Shown here piece by piece: positions 10,627-20,601 of a stretch of DNA of 64,000 nt. Origin of the DNA: Prorocentrum cordatum (taxonomy: Eukaryota; Sar; Dinophyceae; Prorocentrales; Prorocentraceae); assembly GCA_963575745.1 (NCBI GenBank), contig CAUYUJ010009591.1:62001-126000 (forward strand). Reading direction: 5' to 3'. Numbering within the stretch: the stretch's first letter is position 1; each line of letters begins with the position of its first letter. Made by a program: the position numbers and the translations under genes. The notes under the pieces are model-generated. The model saw only the letters and a program-made list of their open reading frames with translations, ran no database searches and was not told the origin of the DNA.

Positions 10627-11170
10627 GTCGGGCGTCCCCCTACAGGCAGATTTTGGACGAGGGGGGGGGGTCCCGGGAGGGGGGGGGGTCAGATTCGCAT
10701 CGCCTCTGGGGGTCCTCCTCTTCCACGCCGGTCCTTCTCCGGCGCGCTGGTCCTCCTCGGGTCCTCCTCCCCAGGTGGGGAGGAGTCTCAGGGGGGGGGA
10801 GTCAGATACGTATCCGTCCCTGCTGGGGGTCATCCTACCCCTCCCTTCTCCTCTCCCACGCCGGTCCTCCTCCCCAGGGGGGGGTCCCAGGGGGGTCCTT
10901 TTCCTCCTCCTCCTCCTCCTCCTCCTCCTCCTCCTATTCCTCCTCCTTCTCCTCCTCCTTTTCTCCGCCTCCTCCTCCTCCTCCTCCTCCTCCTCCTCCT
11001 CCTCCCAATCCTGGTCGTCATCGATGTCTTTCAGGGTCGGCGGCACCAGACGCCAGGCCTTCACAATAATCAAAAAATGCCCCCCAATGGTCAAACATAT
11101 CCAAAACATCGTCCCCATACTTGTTTTAAACTATGTTTGAAGATTCCTCCTGTAGAGGGACAGGCCCGAC
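10627..11170. mobile_element. Family A element, copy 4, internally expanded
   Basis: Left GTCGGGCGTCCCCCTACAGGC and right CCTCCTGTAGAGGGACAGGCCCGAC, but 544 bp apart instead of ~150. The extra sequence is G-tract-rich DNA and the CCT microsatellite at 10893-11004. The last ~90 bp (CAATGGTCAAACAT, ATCGTCCCCAT) match the normal family A core. Either a repeat expanded inside the element or two partial copies bracket unrelated DNA. Confidence 0.65.
10893..11004. repeat. (CCT)n microsatellite
   Basis: About 110 bp of CCT with a few TTC/CTT interruptions, inside family A copy 4. Confidence 0.95.
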
Positions 11171-11326
11171 TTCACCCCAGTGGCGGCCCCCCTTGGCGCC
11201 CAAGAGCGAGGCAGGAGAGGGCACAGGGAGGGGAGGATGAGGACGAGGAGGAGGATGTGGAGGATTTCCGAATCTAGGGGCGCTCCGAAGGCGACCCTGG
11301 CCCTGCCGCCTCCGGGTCATAACTCC

Positions 11327-11369
11327 GCATCGTTCAAAGAGGTGCCTGGCAGCTGCTTTGAACGATGCG
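11327..11369. repeat. Perfect 13-bp hairpin
   Basis: GCATCGTTCAAAG and CTTTGAACGATGC are exact reverse complements separated by 16-17 nt, immediately before repeat C copy 2. A related GTTCAAAG word recurs after that copy near 11615, so it may mark the borders of a composite element. Confidence 0.75.
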
Positions 11370-11372
11370 CGT

Positions 11373-11598
11373 TCGGGGATCTTCTGACCCGGGTCAATCC
11401 AGACCCGGGTGAGTCAGGCCTTGCGGAGTCCTGCAAGGTCCTGCCAGATCATGCACCCAAACCAGGGTCAATGCGAAGGATCCTGCCAAATCCTGCATGA
11501 TCCGGCACCCAAGCCCGGGTCAATGCGACCCCGGCCCTGCAGGATCCTGCAAGACCCGACGCTCTGGCTGACCCACGTTTGCATTGACCCCCGTCTCT
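11373..11598 (+). repeat. Dispersed repeat C, copy 2
   Basis: Same order of CCCGGGTCAAT and GGATCCTGC words as copy 1 and the same terminus (TTTGCATTGACCCCCGTCTC). It is about 30 bp longer because an extra CCCGGGT unit is present at the left. Confidence 0.8.
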
Positions 11599-11861
11599 TG
11601 AGTCACGACGCGTTGTTCAAAGCAGTGCCCCGGCACTGTGTGCGACGTCGCCCTTAGAAGGGTCTCTGGATTAGCTCGTTTCCCAGCGCTGGGCCGCCCG
11701 GCGGCGGGGCCGACACCAGCCGCATGCAGCAGCATGCATTCCTGACCTTCTCGACAGCTGAAAATAGCCCTCCACCTTTATAGGCCTATCTGGACTGGCT
11801 TACACCTCGGCTAGAATTTTGGCTACAACGCGGCTCTCAGTGGACGCTGGGAAGGAAGGGG

Positions 11862-12022
11862 GGGCGGTTCGAACTGGGAGGGCTACCCCCCCTGCATTGC
11901 CAGGGGGCGTTCGAACCGAAGGGGGGGGCCCTCAGGGGGGTGGTGTTCGAACCGGTGCAGGGGGGGGGGGTCGAACCAGGGGGGGCCCCCTGAGTTGCAA
12001 GGGAAGGGGGGGTTCGAACCGC
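11862..12022. repeat. Cluster of GTTCGAAC motifs in G-rich DNA
   Basis: TTCGAA (or TCGAA) with flanking GG..CC occurs at 11868, 11910, 11946, 11971 and 12013, separated by G/C tracts. Spacings are about 42, 36, 25 and 42 nt. The word resembles a tRNA B box, but no A box, acceptor stem or anticodon arm accompanies it. Confidence 0.6.
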
Positions 12023-12099
12023 GCCGTCGGGCAGCGACGACGACAACGACAACGACCACGAGGACGACGACGACAGCGACGACGACCACGATTGATCGC

Positions 12100-13010
12100 T
12101 CGTTCGCTCGCACGCTTGCTCGAGAGGGCGAGCGAGCGAGCAAGCAAGCGAGGACTATGCATTCAATGTCCCGCGCGCCCGACCCGACCCGCCCGACTCG
12201 CTCGCTCGCTTGCTCGAACCAGCGAGCAAGCGAGGACCATGCACTTGATGTCCCACCCGCCCGACTTGTCATGGCCGACTCTCTCACACGACTGCTCGAT
12301 CGAGCGAGCGAGAGGACCCCCTCCCTTCTTCCCTCGTTCGCTCGCTCGCATGCTTGCTCCAGCTAGCGAGTCAGCGAGCAAGCGAGCACCGTGCATGTCA
12401 TGAACCACCCGCTAGAACCGAAGTGCCTGACACTCTCGCTCGCTCGCGCGAGCGGGCGAGCCAACGAACGAGCAAGCGAGCACCATGCATTTGATGTCCC
12501 GTCCACCCGAGCCGACCCGCCCGACTCGAACGCTCGCTCGAATTAGCGAGCGAGCGAGCGAGCAAGCGAACACCGTGCACTTAATGTCCCGCCCGTCCGA
12601 CCCGTCCCGACCGACTCTCTCGCTCGCTGGCTCGAGCGAGCGAACGAGAGGACCGACTTCCTCCTTCCCTCCATCGCTGGCTCGCATGCTTGCTCCAGAG
12701 CGAGCAAGCCAACACCATGCATTTCGTGACCCGCAGCCCGAAGCGCCCGACCTGCTCGCTCGCTCGCGAGTCTGGTCGGGCGGGCAAGCGAACGACCGAG
12801 CAAACGAGCACCATGCATTCAATGTCCAGCCCGCCCAGCCCGACCCGCCCGACTCGCTCGCTCGCTCGCTTGTTCGAGCTAGCGGGCGAGCGAGCGAGGG
12901 AGCGAGCACCGTGCATGTAATGTCCATGCCCGCACGACCCGGGCAGACCGACCCTCTCGCTCGCCACTTCGAGCGAGGGAGCGAGCGGTGCGAACGGGAG
13001 CCCCGCCAAA
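12100..13010. repeat. GCGA/CGCT hairpin array
   Basis: About eight to ten ~95-bp units. Each has an inverted pair (TCGCTCGCTTGCTCG facing CGAGCAAGCGAG), then ACCATGCATTTGATGTCCC, then CCGACCCGCCCGACTC. Every third or so unit has GAACGAGAGGACC-N-TTCCTTCCCTCC instead, giving a higher-order pattern of roughly 350 bp. ORFs through it are artefacts. Confidence 0.85.
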
Positions 13011-13014
13011 CCCC

Positions 13015-13190
13015 CTTCCCTCGCTCGCCCTCTCAGGGGGATTTTGGGCGAGAAATAAAACATACCCCCAACATGCTAAAAAAAAAAACCCAACAAAAAA
13101 AAAAAGCTCGACAATAGTCAACAAAAATAGTCCCCCGACTATGTTTGGATCAGTTGGGGATGTTCCTCCTGTGTAGGGACGTGCCAGACT
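13015..13190. mobile_element. Family A element, copy 5, inserted in the GCGA array
   Basis: The left end is worn (CTCTCAGGGGGATTTTGGG). The core is very A-rich with AATAGTC, and the right end GTTCCTCCTGTGTAGGGACG corresponds to the family A right arm. The GCGA hairpin array continues on both sides (to 13010 and from 13196), so the element landed in an existing array. Confidence 0.6.
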
Positions 13191-13195
13191 GAACG

Positions 13196-13345
13196 CCAGC
13201 GAGCGAGCGAACGAGCGAACGCCATGCAATTCATGACCGCCGCCGCCCGACCCGAACCGCCCGACCTGCATGCGCGCGCGTGGTCGAGCGGGGGAGCGAT
13301 GCGATCGAGCAAGCGAGCGCCATGCACCTCATGCCCCGCCCGCCC
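13196..13345. repeat. GCGA hairpin array, continuation
   Basis: Two further units with GAGCGAACGCCATGCA and GCCGCCCGACCC words, matching the units before the family A insertion. Confidence 0.75.
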
Positions 13346-13350
13346 ATACG

Positions 13351-13521
13351 ATGGGCCTGTTCTCCACCACCACCATAAGTTGGAGGGGGGAAGGAGGTGG
13401 AGGACGAGGAGGTGGAAGACGAAGAGGAGGAGACGGAGCAGGAGGAGGAGGTGGAGGACGAGGAAAAAAGGACATCCCTCGCCCTCCAACTTGTGGTGGT
13501 GGTGGTGGAAAACAGGCCCAT
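13351..13521. mobile_element. Foldback element with ACC arms and GGA core
   Basis: Left arm ATGGGCCTGTTCTCCACCAC through AAGTTGGAGGG, and right arm CCCTCCAACTTGTGG through GGAAAACAGGCCCAT, are near-perfect reverse complements (~35 bp). The core is a GGA/GAC purine-rich run. Only one copy was found in the window. Confidence 0.7.
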
Positions 13522-13763
13522 CACCATACAGACAAGCCCGAGAGAGGGGGAGTTCTGTTGGGTCGGGCCCGACTAGGATGATGGTAAACATAGATCAGGC
13601 GATGGTCGGAGTCGATCAGGGCTGGACCGAGCCACGCAAGGATTGAATCAGAGCTGGATGCAGCTATCGTCGGACTCATGTCGAGCTGGATCCAGCGATA
13701 GTAGGGTGCCATTAGAGTCGGATCGAATCTGAATAGGATTATTTTAGGGGGAGGGGGGTCCTC

Positions 13764-13915
13764 CCTGGGTCGAACCCCCCCTTGCACCGGGGGGGGGGAG
13801 AGGCGCACAGGGGGGGAGGCCACCCCCAGATTCGAACCTCCCCTTTGCAACTCAAGGGGTGGAAGGGCCGGGTTCGAACCCACCCACCCCTTGGACAGGT
13901 GCCCGGGTTCGAACC
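13764..13915. repeat. Second cluster of GTTCGAAC motifs
   Basis: TCGAACC at about 13770 and TTCGAACC at 13831, 13873 and 13908, between G and C tracts. Spacings of 42 and 35 nt repeat those of the first cluster. Confidence 0.6.
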
Positions 13916-14146
13916 CCCACCCCTGGGACCCTGGGAGGAAGGCCCCCCACCCCCCGCGGTTAGGAAGGCCGGTGTCCAGGGCGTTCAATGTTTTTTGGGC
14001 CAATGGATTTTTCAAAGGCAAGCGCCCACGAAACGCGTCCTCTCGAGTGTAGATGTCGAGGTGCTGGTGTTATTTTTGCTGCCCTCCTGGATGGTCAGGA
14101 TGTCCCTATCACCCCCCCTCGTCCGAGGGTGTCCCTGTCGGGCGGG

Positions 14147-14362
14147 CGGGCGGGAGGGAGGGAAGGAGGGAGAGAGGAGGAGGAGGAGGAGGAGGAGGAG
14201 GAAGAGGAGAGGGGAGAGGAGGAGGAGGAGGAGGGAGGGAGGGAGGGAGGGAAGGAGGGAGGAAGGGAGGGGTAGGAGGAGGAGGAGGAAGAGGAGGAGG
14301 AGGAGGAGGGAGGGAGGGAGGGAGGAAGAGGAGGAGGAGGAGCAGGAGGAGGAGGAGGAGGG
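14147..14362. repeat. (GGA)n/(GGGA)n purine tract
   Basis: About 215 bp of almost uninterrupted purines (GGA, GGGA, GAA). A polypurine tract this long can form triplex or other non-B DNA. ORFs across it are Glu/Arg/Gly artefacts. Confidence 0.95.
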
Positions 14363-14522
14363 GTCCGACCCGACCAGGGTTTCAACTTTGAACTGCCGAG
14401 GGAGGCGGCGGCGCGCGGGCGAGAGGGCTCGCTCGAGAGCCTGCGCGGCCATGCTCGCGCCCGTGTGCGCCAGGGTGAGGTTGATCTTCTGCAGCCCGTC
14501 TGCGCGGGCGGCTGCGGCTGGA

Positions 14523-14705
14523 GTATCGTTTATCCGATCCCCATCCCCAGCGGCGTGGCCTGGACCCAACCGGCCGATTTCCCCCCTATATGTGGATATA
14601 GGCCGTTCCCTTCGGGTTTCGAGGGGTGTATCCCCAACTGGGGGGGCAATTTGGTGGGGGTCTCGAAGGGGATGGGGATGGGGATGGGGGTCGGATAAAC
14701 CATAC
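14523..14705. mobile_element. Family E element, copy 2
   Basis: 183 bp, identical in length to copy 1. Starts GTATCGTTTATCCGATCC and ends TCGGATAAACCATAC, followed by TGA. The left flank reads TGGA, so the TGA target duplication is only partly kept. Confidence 0.8.
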
Positions 14706-15590
14706 TGACGGCTGGGGGGCCCTGGCCTTCCGCGGTGCTGGAAAACGGGCGTATCCGCCCCCCCTTGCCCTTCCCCTCCTCCTCCTCCTTCTCTTCCTCC
14801 TCCTTCCTTTTCTTCATCCTCTGCCTCGCCCTAGCGAACAGGAGGGTCGGCGGCACCGGGCTTAAGGCCATCGCAATAGCCTCCAACCTGATACTGCTTA
14901 CAATCCCGGCTGGAGTCTGAACGCATAGGTCCTGACGCTACCCTCAAACCATCCTGGCAGGCCAGAGGGGGGCCCACGGCGCCGCGGGCGCGCAGAGCAA
15001 GTGCGTGAGGCCTTCGGGGTGCCGTCCAATGACCTCTCCGGGGGCCCCTCGGGCGGGGCACCCGTCGGCGCCCCCCCGGCGTGTCTGACTCCGGCGGCCC
15101 CACAGGGAGGGCCCTTCGGGCGTCTTCGGAGGCCGTCGGAGGCCTTCGGAGGTGGCGCGGCGGGAGGCCAGAGGCGGAAGATGCATCCATCCCTCGGTGC
15201 CCCCCTCCTGCTCCCCCCTTCCCCCCTCCTCCACCTCACCGCTTCTCGAAGGTGGGCTACGGAGCGTGGGGGGTGCGGGGGGGGGCCAGGGGCGCGAGCG
15301 GGGGAGGTGCACAGAGGGAGAGGTGGAGGGGGAGGTGCGGGGTGGAGAGGATCCGCGAAGGGGGAAGAAGAAGAGGGGGGGAGGACAGATAGGTGAGGGA
15401 GGAATGAGAGGGGTGCGAAGACCGACGGGGAGGGCGAGGGTGACAAGGGCGGGTGGACGGTCTCCTCCCTCCCTCCACTTCTTCCCCCCCCGTGCCCTCC
15501 CCCTCCACCTCCCCCCTCCTCAATCCACAGACGTGTCGGTAGGGCAGTCTTGGCGTTTCGCCTGAGATTTCCCACTTATGACCCTGAAGC
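14706..15590. other. No gene recognised; pyrimidine and purine tracts
   Basis: CCT-rich run at 14770-14830, G/C-rich middle, GGGAGG-rich stretch at 15280-15400 and CCTCC-rich stretch at 15460-15520. Long frames on both strands have only low-complexity composition. Confidence 0.5.
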
Positions 15591-15840
15591 TTGAAATGTG
15601 CAACAGTTTCCACGATGGAGAGCGAGCGGTTTTCAAAATGTGGCGCTCGCCTTTGCACCGCGCACATTCGATTTAAACGTTTGCAGTAGTTTCAAGGATG
15701 AAGGGCGTTTAATTTGCAAAACCTGGTTTTCGGCGCGCGTTAGTCTTGAAAGTTTGCGTCTGCTTCAGAGATGGAGGGCGGCTCGTTTCCAAAATGTTGT
15801 TCTCGCCGTAGCGCCGCACACGATCGCTGTCAGAGTGTAA
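15591..15840. repeat. Three-unit ~85-bp tandem repeat
   Basis: Three diverged units align through AG(T/C)TT(C/T), (A/T)CGATGGAG or AAGGATGAAGG, a TTTTCAAAATG/TTTGCAAAACC/TTTCCAAAATG word, then a GCGC-containing tail. Translated on the plus strand from 15598, two of the three units read a RW(R)A..FQNV pattern. That may be chance or a decayed repeat protein. Confidence 0.55.
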
Positions 15841-16729
15841 AACACATTCACGGGTTAGTAAGGACCCGTAGGGCTGCAATACACGAGAACTTGTGTCCTG
15901 ACACGAATGAGAATGACATGACGCAACAATCATATGGGTCCACGGGGATGAAGCCTAATATGTGGTATTATGGCACGATCCCGGATTGTCAATACGCAAC
16001 AGCCGAGTTAATTCGCACCGTGACAGTCCCAAGATCGAACTTATGACACGATTTATGAATCGCAGACAGTTGCCTTTCAATAAGGGACTTCCCGCAATGA
16101 AAACAAATTCTTGTATGGGGTCTATGAAAGAGGAAGCTTGGAGGGGGGCTTCTTGGAACATCGTTGACGAGTCTTGGGTTTGCGCTGGTCCTCCTCCTCC
16201 TCCTCCTCGTCCGCCTCCTCTTCCTGCTCCTCCTCCTCCTCCTGCTCCTCCTCCTCCTCCTCCTGTCAAGGCTCCAAGACCGTTGACAAGGTAATCATAC
16301 AGCAGCGCCGGCACTACCATTGCACAGCTCCCCTGCTGAGAAACGTTCCAAACACGAACGCGGAAACATGAGTATGAAATGCGGCACGGGTACAGGAAAT
16401 GTAGCGGGCCTGGGCCATGTCCTCATCCTCCTCCTCTTGCTCTCTGCCTCTCTCCTCCTCCGCCTCCTCCTCCAGCGCATGCGTCCCGAATCATGTCCGT
16501 AGCAGTTGGCTGTGCGAGGGGCCCCAGGCAGCCCTCAGGGCCTGCACGTGGCGCTCAGGAGGCTCCGGCACATGCCGCGGCTGCCTTTCAACCATCGGGT
16601 GGCGGGCGAGACCAGACGAATTCGTTGAGCACGGCTTTCCGTGTGCTGGGCTGGTGCGGAGCTGAATTTAGTGCGCCCGGTGAATACCCTGAAGGTCTGA
16701 AGCTCATGCCTCTACAGTCGGACTCGATT
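15841..16729. other. Mostly unassigned; CCT run at 16188-16267
   Basis: A short CCT microsatellite (16188-16267) and a second imperfect one (16422-16472). The rest has balanced composition, with no conserved frame seen on either strand. Confidence 0.5.
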
Positions 16730-16885
16730 GGACAGGACACGCGAGAGGACACAAGACCCTTCCGAGGGCCACATTGCTACAGGAATATAGGAAGCATGGG
16801 TCGCGAGACACAGGAAACAATGGTACCCTTGAGCTGCAGGGTCGACCTACTAATCTGGGCCGACTGTATGTCTACGTCTCCGTCA
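16730..16885 (+). repeat. Dispersed repeat G, copy 1
   Basis: GACACGCGAGAGGACAC, AGACCCTTCC, CATGGGTCGCGAGA, GCAGGGTCGACCTAC and GGGCCGACTGTAT occur in the same order and spacing at 33105-33262, with about 15-20% apparent mismatch by eye. No terminal repeat was seen. Confidence 0.75.
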
Positions 16886-17769
16886 GCTGCACACGTCGCT
16901 TGCCAAAAGCAGCCGCAGAGCGGTGCCTGTGTTCTCGGGTCGGCGCCGCCCGTGACCAGCGGTTTTTGATTAGCTTCATGCTGGTCAAGGTGTCTGGTCT
17001 TTTTGCATACAGTATTCGGCCTGACCTGAGGAGCGATAAATAAGAAACGAAGCCCTTTTTTTCCAAGTGAGTCTAGAAGTCCGAAGGAACACCAGGAGCG
17101 CTCGCCGCCAAGAAGGTAGCGGAACGCACGCAAACCAAAGGAACGCCGAACCCCTTTTGAAAAGTAAGTGTTCCTGAATCAAACCGGACCCTGCATTTCA
17201 GCTAATTACGAGTGGGTAGAGGTATTCCAAGTATTTGACGCTCTGGAGGGTCATCCAACGTACGCCCAAAAAAACAGCCAGGAGTCCGAGGTGTGTACAA
17301 TAATGTGAAGTTCCCTTCCCAAATACTACGTCGACGCTGCCAATGCTACTTCCACATGGTGAAGCCGTGATTGTCACGATGTCTATTGCTGTGCGGCGGT
17401 TTCCAGGAGTGCCATGCGTTGCTTGCAATATTCTCGGTGTCGGACAGTGATTCATCATATAAGCTCTGTTCTGAGAGGATGCGTTTGTCAACCGAGGTAA
17501 TTCGTGGCGTTTGTCTTCTCCTATGCGTGCACGTGCTTTTCTGTGTCGTCTCGTCGCTGCGCGTGTTCAAGAAACAAGCGTTGAATAGAATCAATATTTG
17601 TCTGGCTTCCGGATTCCCGAATCCTTCTTCCTCCTTCTGCCCACTCACGCCTCCTATCTCAAACTCCTCGTCCTCCCCTCGCGCGCGATCCCGCGGGGGA
17701 GAAGGGAGGAGCATGAGGCGGAGAAGGGTGAAGGGCTGAAGGGAAGCGATGTTGGAGGAGGAGGCGGGG
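16886..17769. other. No gene recognised
   Basis: Lower GC than the surroundings. A 122-codon minus frame (17346-17714) and a plus frame over the same place lack motifs. Purine-rich DNA leads into the duplication at about 17770. Confidence 0.45.
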
Positions 17770-18046
17770 GGGCGCGAGGGGATGGCGGTGGATTGCGCTG
17801 GAGGGGCGCGTCGCTGTCGCCGCCCCGTCCAAATAGAGCCCCGCCGCTTCCGCGCCAGACCGCCCCGCGCCCGAACGAGCTGGAGGAGGGCGAGGAGGAG
17901 GGCGAGGATGGGGGGAAGAGCAGAACGAGATGGGGGAGGAGAAGAGACAGTCCCGAGGAAAGCTGCATTCGCGAATATCAGGGCACCCCGCTATCGCGCG
18001 GAAACAGCTTAGAAATGACAGCGGCGCCACCGCCACCGCGGAGTCA

Positions 18047-18505
18047 CTAAGCGCGCCCAAGCCCCAGCAACGCCAAGGCGGGCACATCTCCTAACGCACG
18101 TCTCGTCTCATTGTGCATGAATACAGAAAGCGCATCTTTTCGACCATCTGCTAATTTGCCTACCACCATTTGAACAATCTCTGCAAACAGCTGCCCCCAA
18201 TCCCCCCCGTGGGTCACAGCCATCTCGCTGTCCTATTGGGCCTTGAAGAAGTCCCAGTGGCTCGCTTGCTCAGGCGACAAATCATTGGCCCTCCGAAGAT
18301 TTTACAATACTTGTAAGTACGTTTTGCAATGAGACCGGCTTCCACCACCTTTCTTTCCTTGACCCAACATGTCCAAGGAAAACGCTCTCACTTGCTCCAT
18401 CGCCGCCACCGCGGTTTCTTCCCCCCTCTGGTAGGCGTGCAAAGTCAGAGCCAACAACATTTCATCATGTGTGTGTTTGCGTGGCGTTTTGTTTGTATTT
18501 ATCAA
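18047..18505 (-). pseudogene. Decayed C-terminal coding relic in copy 1
   Basis: One minus frame runs DEMLLALTLHAYQRGEETAVA, DLSPEQASHWDFFKAQ, GDWGQLFAEIVQMVVGKLAD, ending LALLGLGRA and TAG (18047-18049). It is interrupted by in-frame TAA (18302-18304) and TAG (18233-18235). In copy 2 the corresponding end reads LALLRLGRV and TAA, a different stop codon at the same place, which supports a true ancestral terminus. An extra T near 18390 also shifts the frame relative to copy 2. No family was recognised. Confidence 0.5.
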
Positions 18506-18677
18506 TGTTCAGTCCAGTATGTGTTTGTGAATATTTGTGTATTGTTTGTGTGTGTTTGTGTGTGTTTGTTTTGTGTGTGTGTTTCTGTGCTGTTCCCTGC
18601 CGGACAGGCTGGGGTCGCTAGATGTTTTTTGTTTTTTGTTTATATACATATATATATATATATAAACAAAAAATCCC

Positions 18678-19160
18678 CTGGCCACTCCCACCCAGCACGC
18701 CGCTGCCACCAGACCCCAAGTTGCCCCGAGCGCCCCGGCCACCCCGCCTCACGCCTTCGAAAAAAACGGCAGGGCACCCTGCATGCCGCGGCCGCCAGAC
18801 CCGAAATTGCCCCGAGCGCCCCGGTTACCCCGCCTCGCGCTCTCGACTAACATGACAGAACACACCCTGCACGCCGCGGCCGCCAGACCCCAAAGTGCCC
18901 CGAGCGCCCTGGCCACTCCGCCTCGCGCCCTCGACAAACACAACAGAACACACCCTGCACACCGCGGCCGCCAGATTGCCCCGAGAATCCCGGGCGCCCC
19001 GCCTCGCGCCCTCGACAAACACGACAGAACACAACATGACGCAACATAAGTGACAGGACAGGGCAAGAGCATGACAGAACATGGCAGAACATAACAAATA
19101 AATATCATGACAAAATAGAGGACACCAGCATCTCACAAGCAGAACATGGCAGAACAGAAT
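18678..19160 (+). repeat. NotI satellite and pentamer tail in copy 1
   Basis: Four to five ~78-bp units (CTCGACAAACAC, CACCCTGCAC, GCGGCCGCCAGA, GCCCCGAGCGCCC) from 18678 to about 19032, preceded by a TA tract (18640-18665). They are followed by degenerate GACAGAACATGGCAGAACA words, the reverse complement of the pentamer language at 701-1960. Confidence 0.85.
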
Positions 19161-19564
19161 TGTTGTGTGTTTTTTTTTTCCGCGCACGCGCCGCAACGGT
19201 CTGGACGGACACGCAGGGGAGGGGCGACGAAGAAGAGAGGAGGGGAGGTCTGATACAAAAACGTCGAGGGCCACCCCTGGGGCCAACCGAATGACGGAGA
19301 CTGGGGGCAGGGAGCGGCTAAGGATTGAAAAGGGGGGCGAAGGATAAAAGCGGGAAGGGAACGCGAGCGGCGCACCGAGGAGCAGAAGCGGAGAGAAAGG
19401 AAGTTCTTCGGTTGCTAATGCCAAGACAAGGGCGAGGTTGATGACTAATGTAATGCCCTTTGCACACACGGCCTCTGCTCTTTGCGGAACCTTTTTGAGC
19501 GTCTCTGTCGCCTCCTCCAACTTCTGTTTCGCTCGCTCTGTTTCTCTCCTCATCGCCGTGGGAT

Positions 19565-19960
19565 TCACGCCTGGCGCGGCGAGCGTCGGCCTCTTCGTCC
19601 TTTAACACTGCGCACACATTCCGCGCGCACTACCGCGGCCCCCCGGGCAAGCGCATTCATTCGATTGCTTTCGCCGCGAGTGACACTCGCCACAGCTCCT
19701 GCCAAACAAGCGCGCAACTGGCCATGCGCAGTGTTGGAGATCTCTAAAGCTTCGCGTAGAGGCCTCATCCTGGACGACCCCAGGATGACACGTTCAATCT
19801 GCTGGTCTGCCAACTCCACGGATGGCAGGGCTTCCTCTTGCGCGCCGCCATCGCCGTGGCTTTTCGGGCCAACTTCGCCCGTCGCACGCGTGCGCAGCGC
19901 TTCCTCTGGATGCACCCCATCTCCGGGATCGAACTCCGTAGTCCCGTTGCCGAGACAATC
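19565..19960 (-). pseudogene. Conserved minus-strand coding block, copy 1
   Basis: The minus frame reads an acidic stretch with five Asp in a row and then HPEEALRTRATGEVGPKSHGD, LPSVELADQQIERVILGSSR and LRACLAGAVASVTRGESNRM. The copy-2 frame (43354-43775) is the same apart from mainly conservative changes such as K/R, S/P and Q/H, as expected of formerly coding DNA. Upstream, copies 1 and 2 differ by a 4-nt indel that changes frame. Family unknown; a hydrophilic N-terminal or gag-like region is possible. Confidence 0.5.
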
Positions 19961-20238
19961 GTCGTCGTCGTCCCCGCCCGCTTCTGTTTCTTCTTTCTTT
20001 CGGGCCTCGTTCGTATCCCAAGACTCCTCTGTCTGGGCCGGGGTTGCTCTCGTCTGCTTGGCCTATGTTAAACTCATCGAGGTGGCCCCGTAGGGCGCCG
20101 CGCGATGAGTGCCTGCGATGTCTGGCGCGCCCAGGAGAGTGGCCAGCAGCGCTTCTCAGACGCATCCGCCGCCGCGGAGTCAATGCGGCTCCGCGCGCCC
20201 AACTCATCGCAGGAGTCCCTTGCCTCTCTGCACATTTA

Positions 20239-20393
20239 CCAGCCTGGGCCATATGCCTACCCCTAAGCTGGACATCGCCTCATCACAATGCCAATCTTAG
20301 GGATTCCCTTAGTTTTTTTCAGGGCGCATCCATAAGATTGTCATCGCCTTTTGGCGAGCCAAATCTTAAGGATAGGGATACGTTGGAGGCTGG
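20239..20393. mobile_element. 155-bp insertion present only in copy 1
   Basis: Aligning the two duplication copies leaves this segment unmatched. It starts CCAGCCTGGGCC-ATATGCCTACCCCTAAG and ends with CTTAAGGATAGGGATACGTTGG-AGGCTGG, so ~29-bp imperfect inverted termini are visible (7/7 at the tip). No clear target duplication was seen. The insertion postdates the duplication or was lost from copy 2. Confidence 0.6.
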
Positions 20394-20601
20394 TGATATC
20401 ACATCATCTTCGGCTCCGCCCATGGCAACCGCCGCGCCCGCGAGCTCGCATCCTCTACGCGTCTGTAAACGGGGGACCCTGTCGGGCGGACCTGCGCCAC
20501 GACGCCACTGTTATCCTCTTTCGTCAGGTCCACCATCCCGCCGCCAGCTCGTCGCGCGGTCGAGCATGTTCGCCGTTTGCGAGCGGCAGATCATGGATGG
20601 A

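Noticed and set aside
11862-13915. tRNA genes suggested by GGTTCGAACC motifs
   Set aside because: No acceptor stem, D arm or anticodon arm could be placed around any copy.
14012-14569. Glu/Arg-rich and Ser-rich ORFs on both strands
   Set aside because: They are the reading of a GGA/GGGA polypurine tract.
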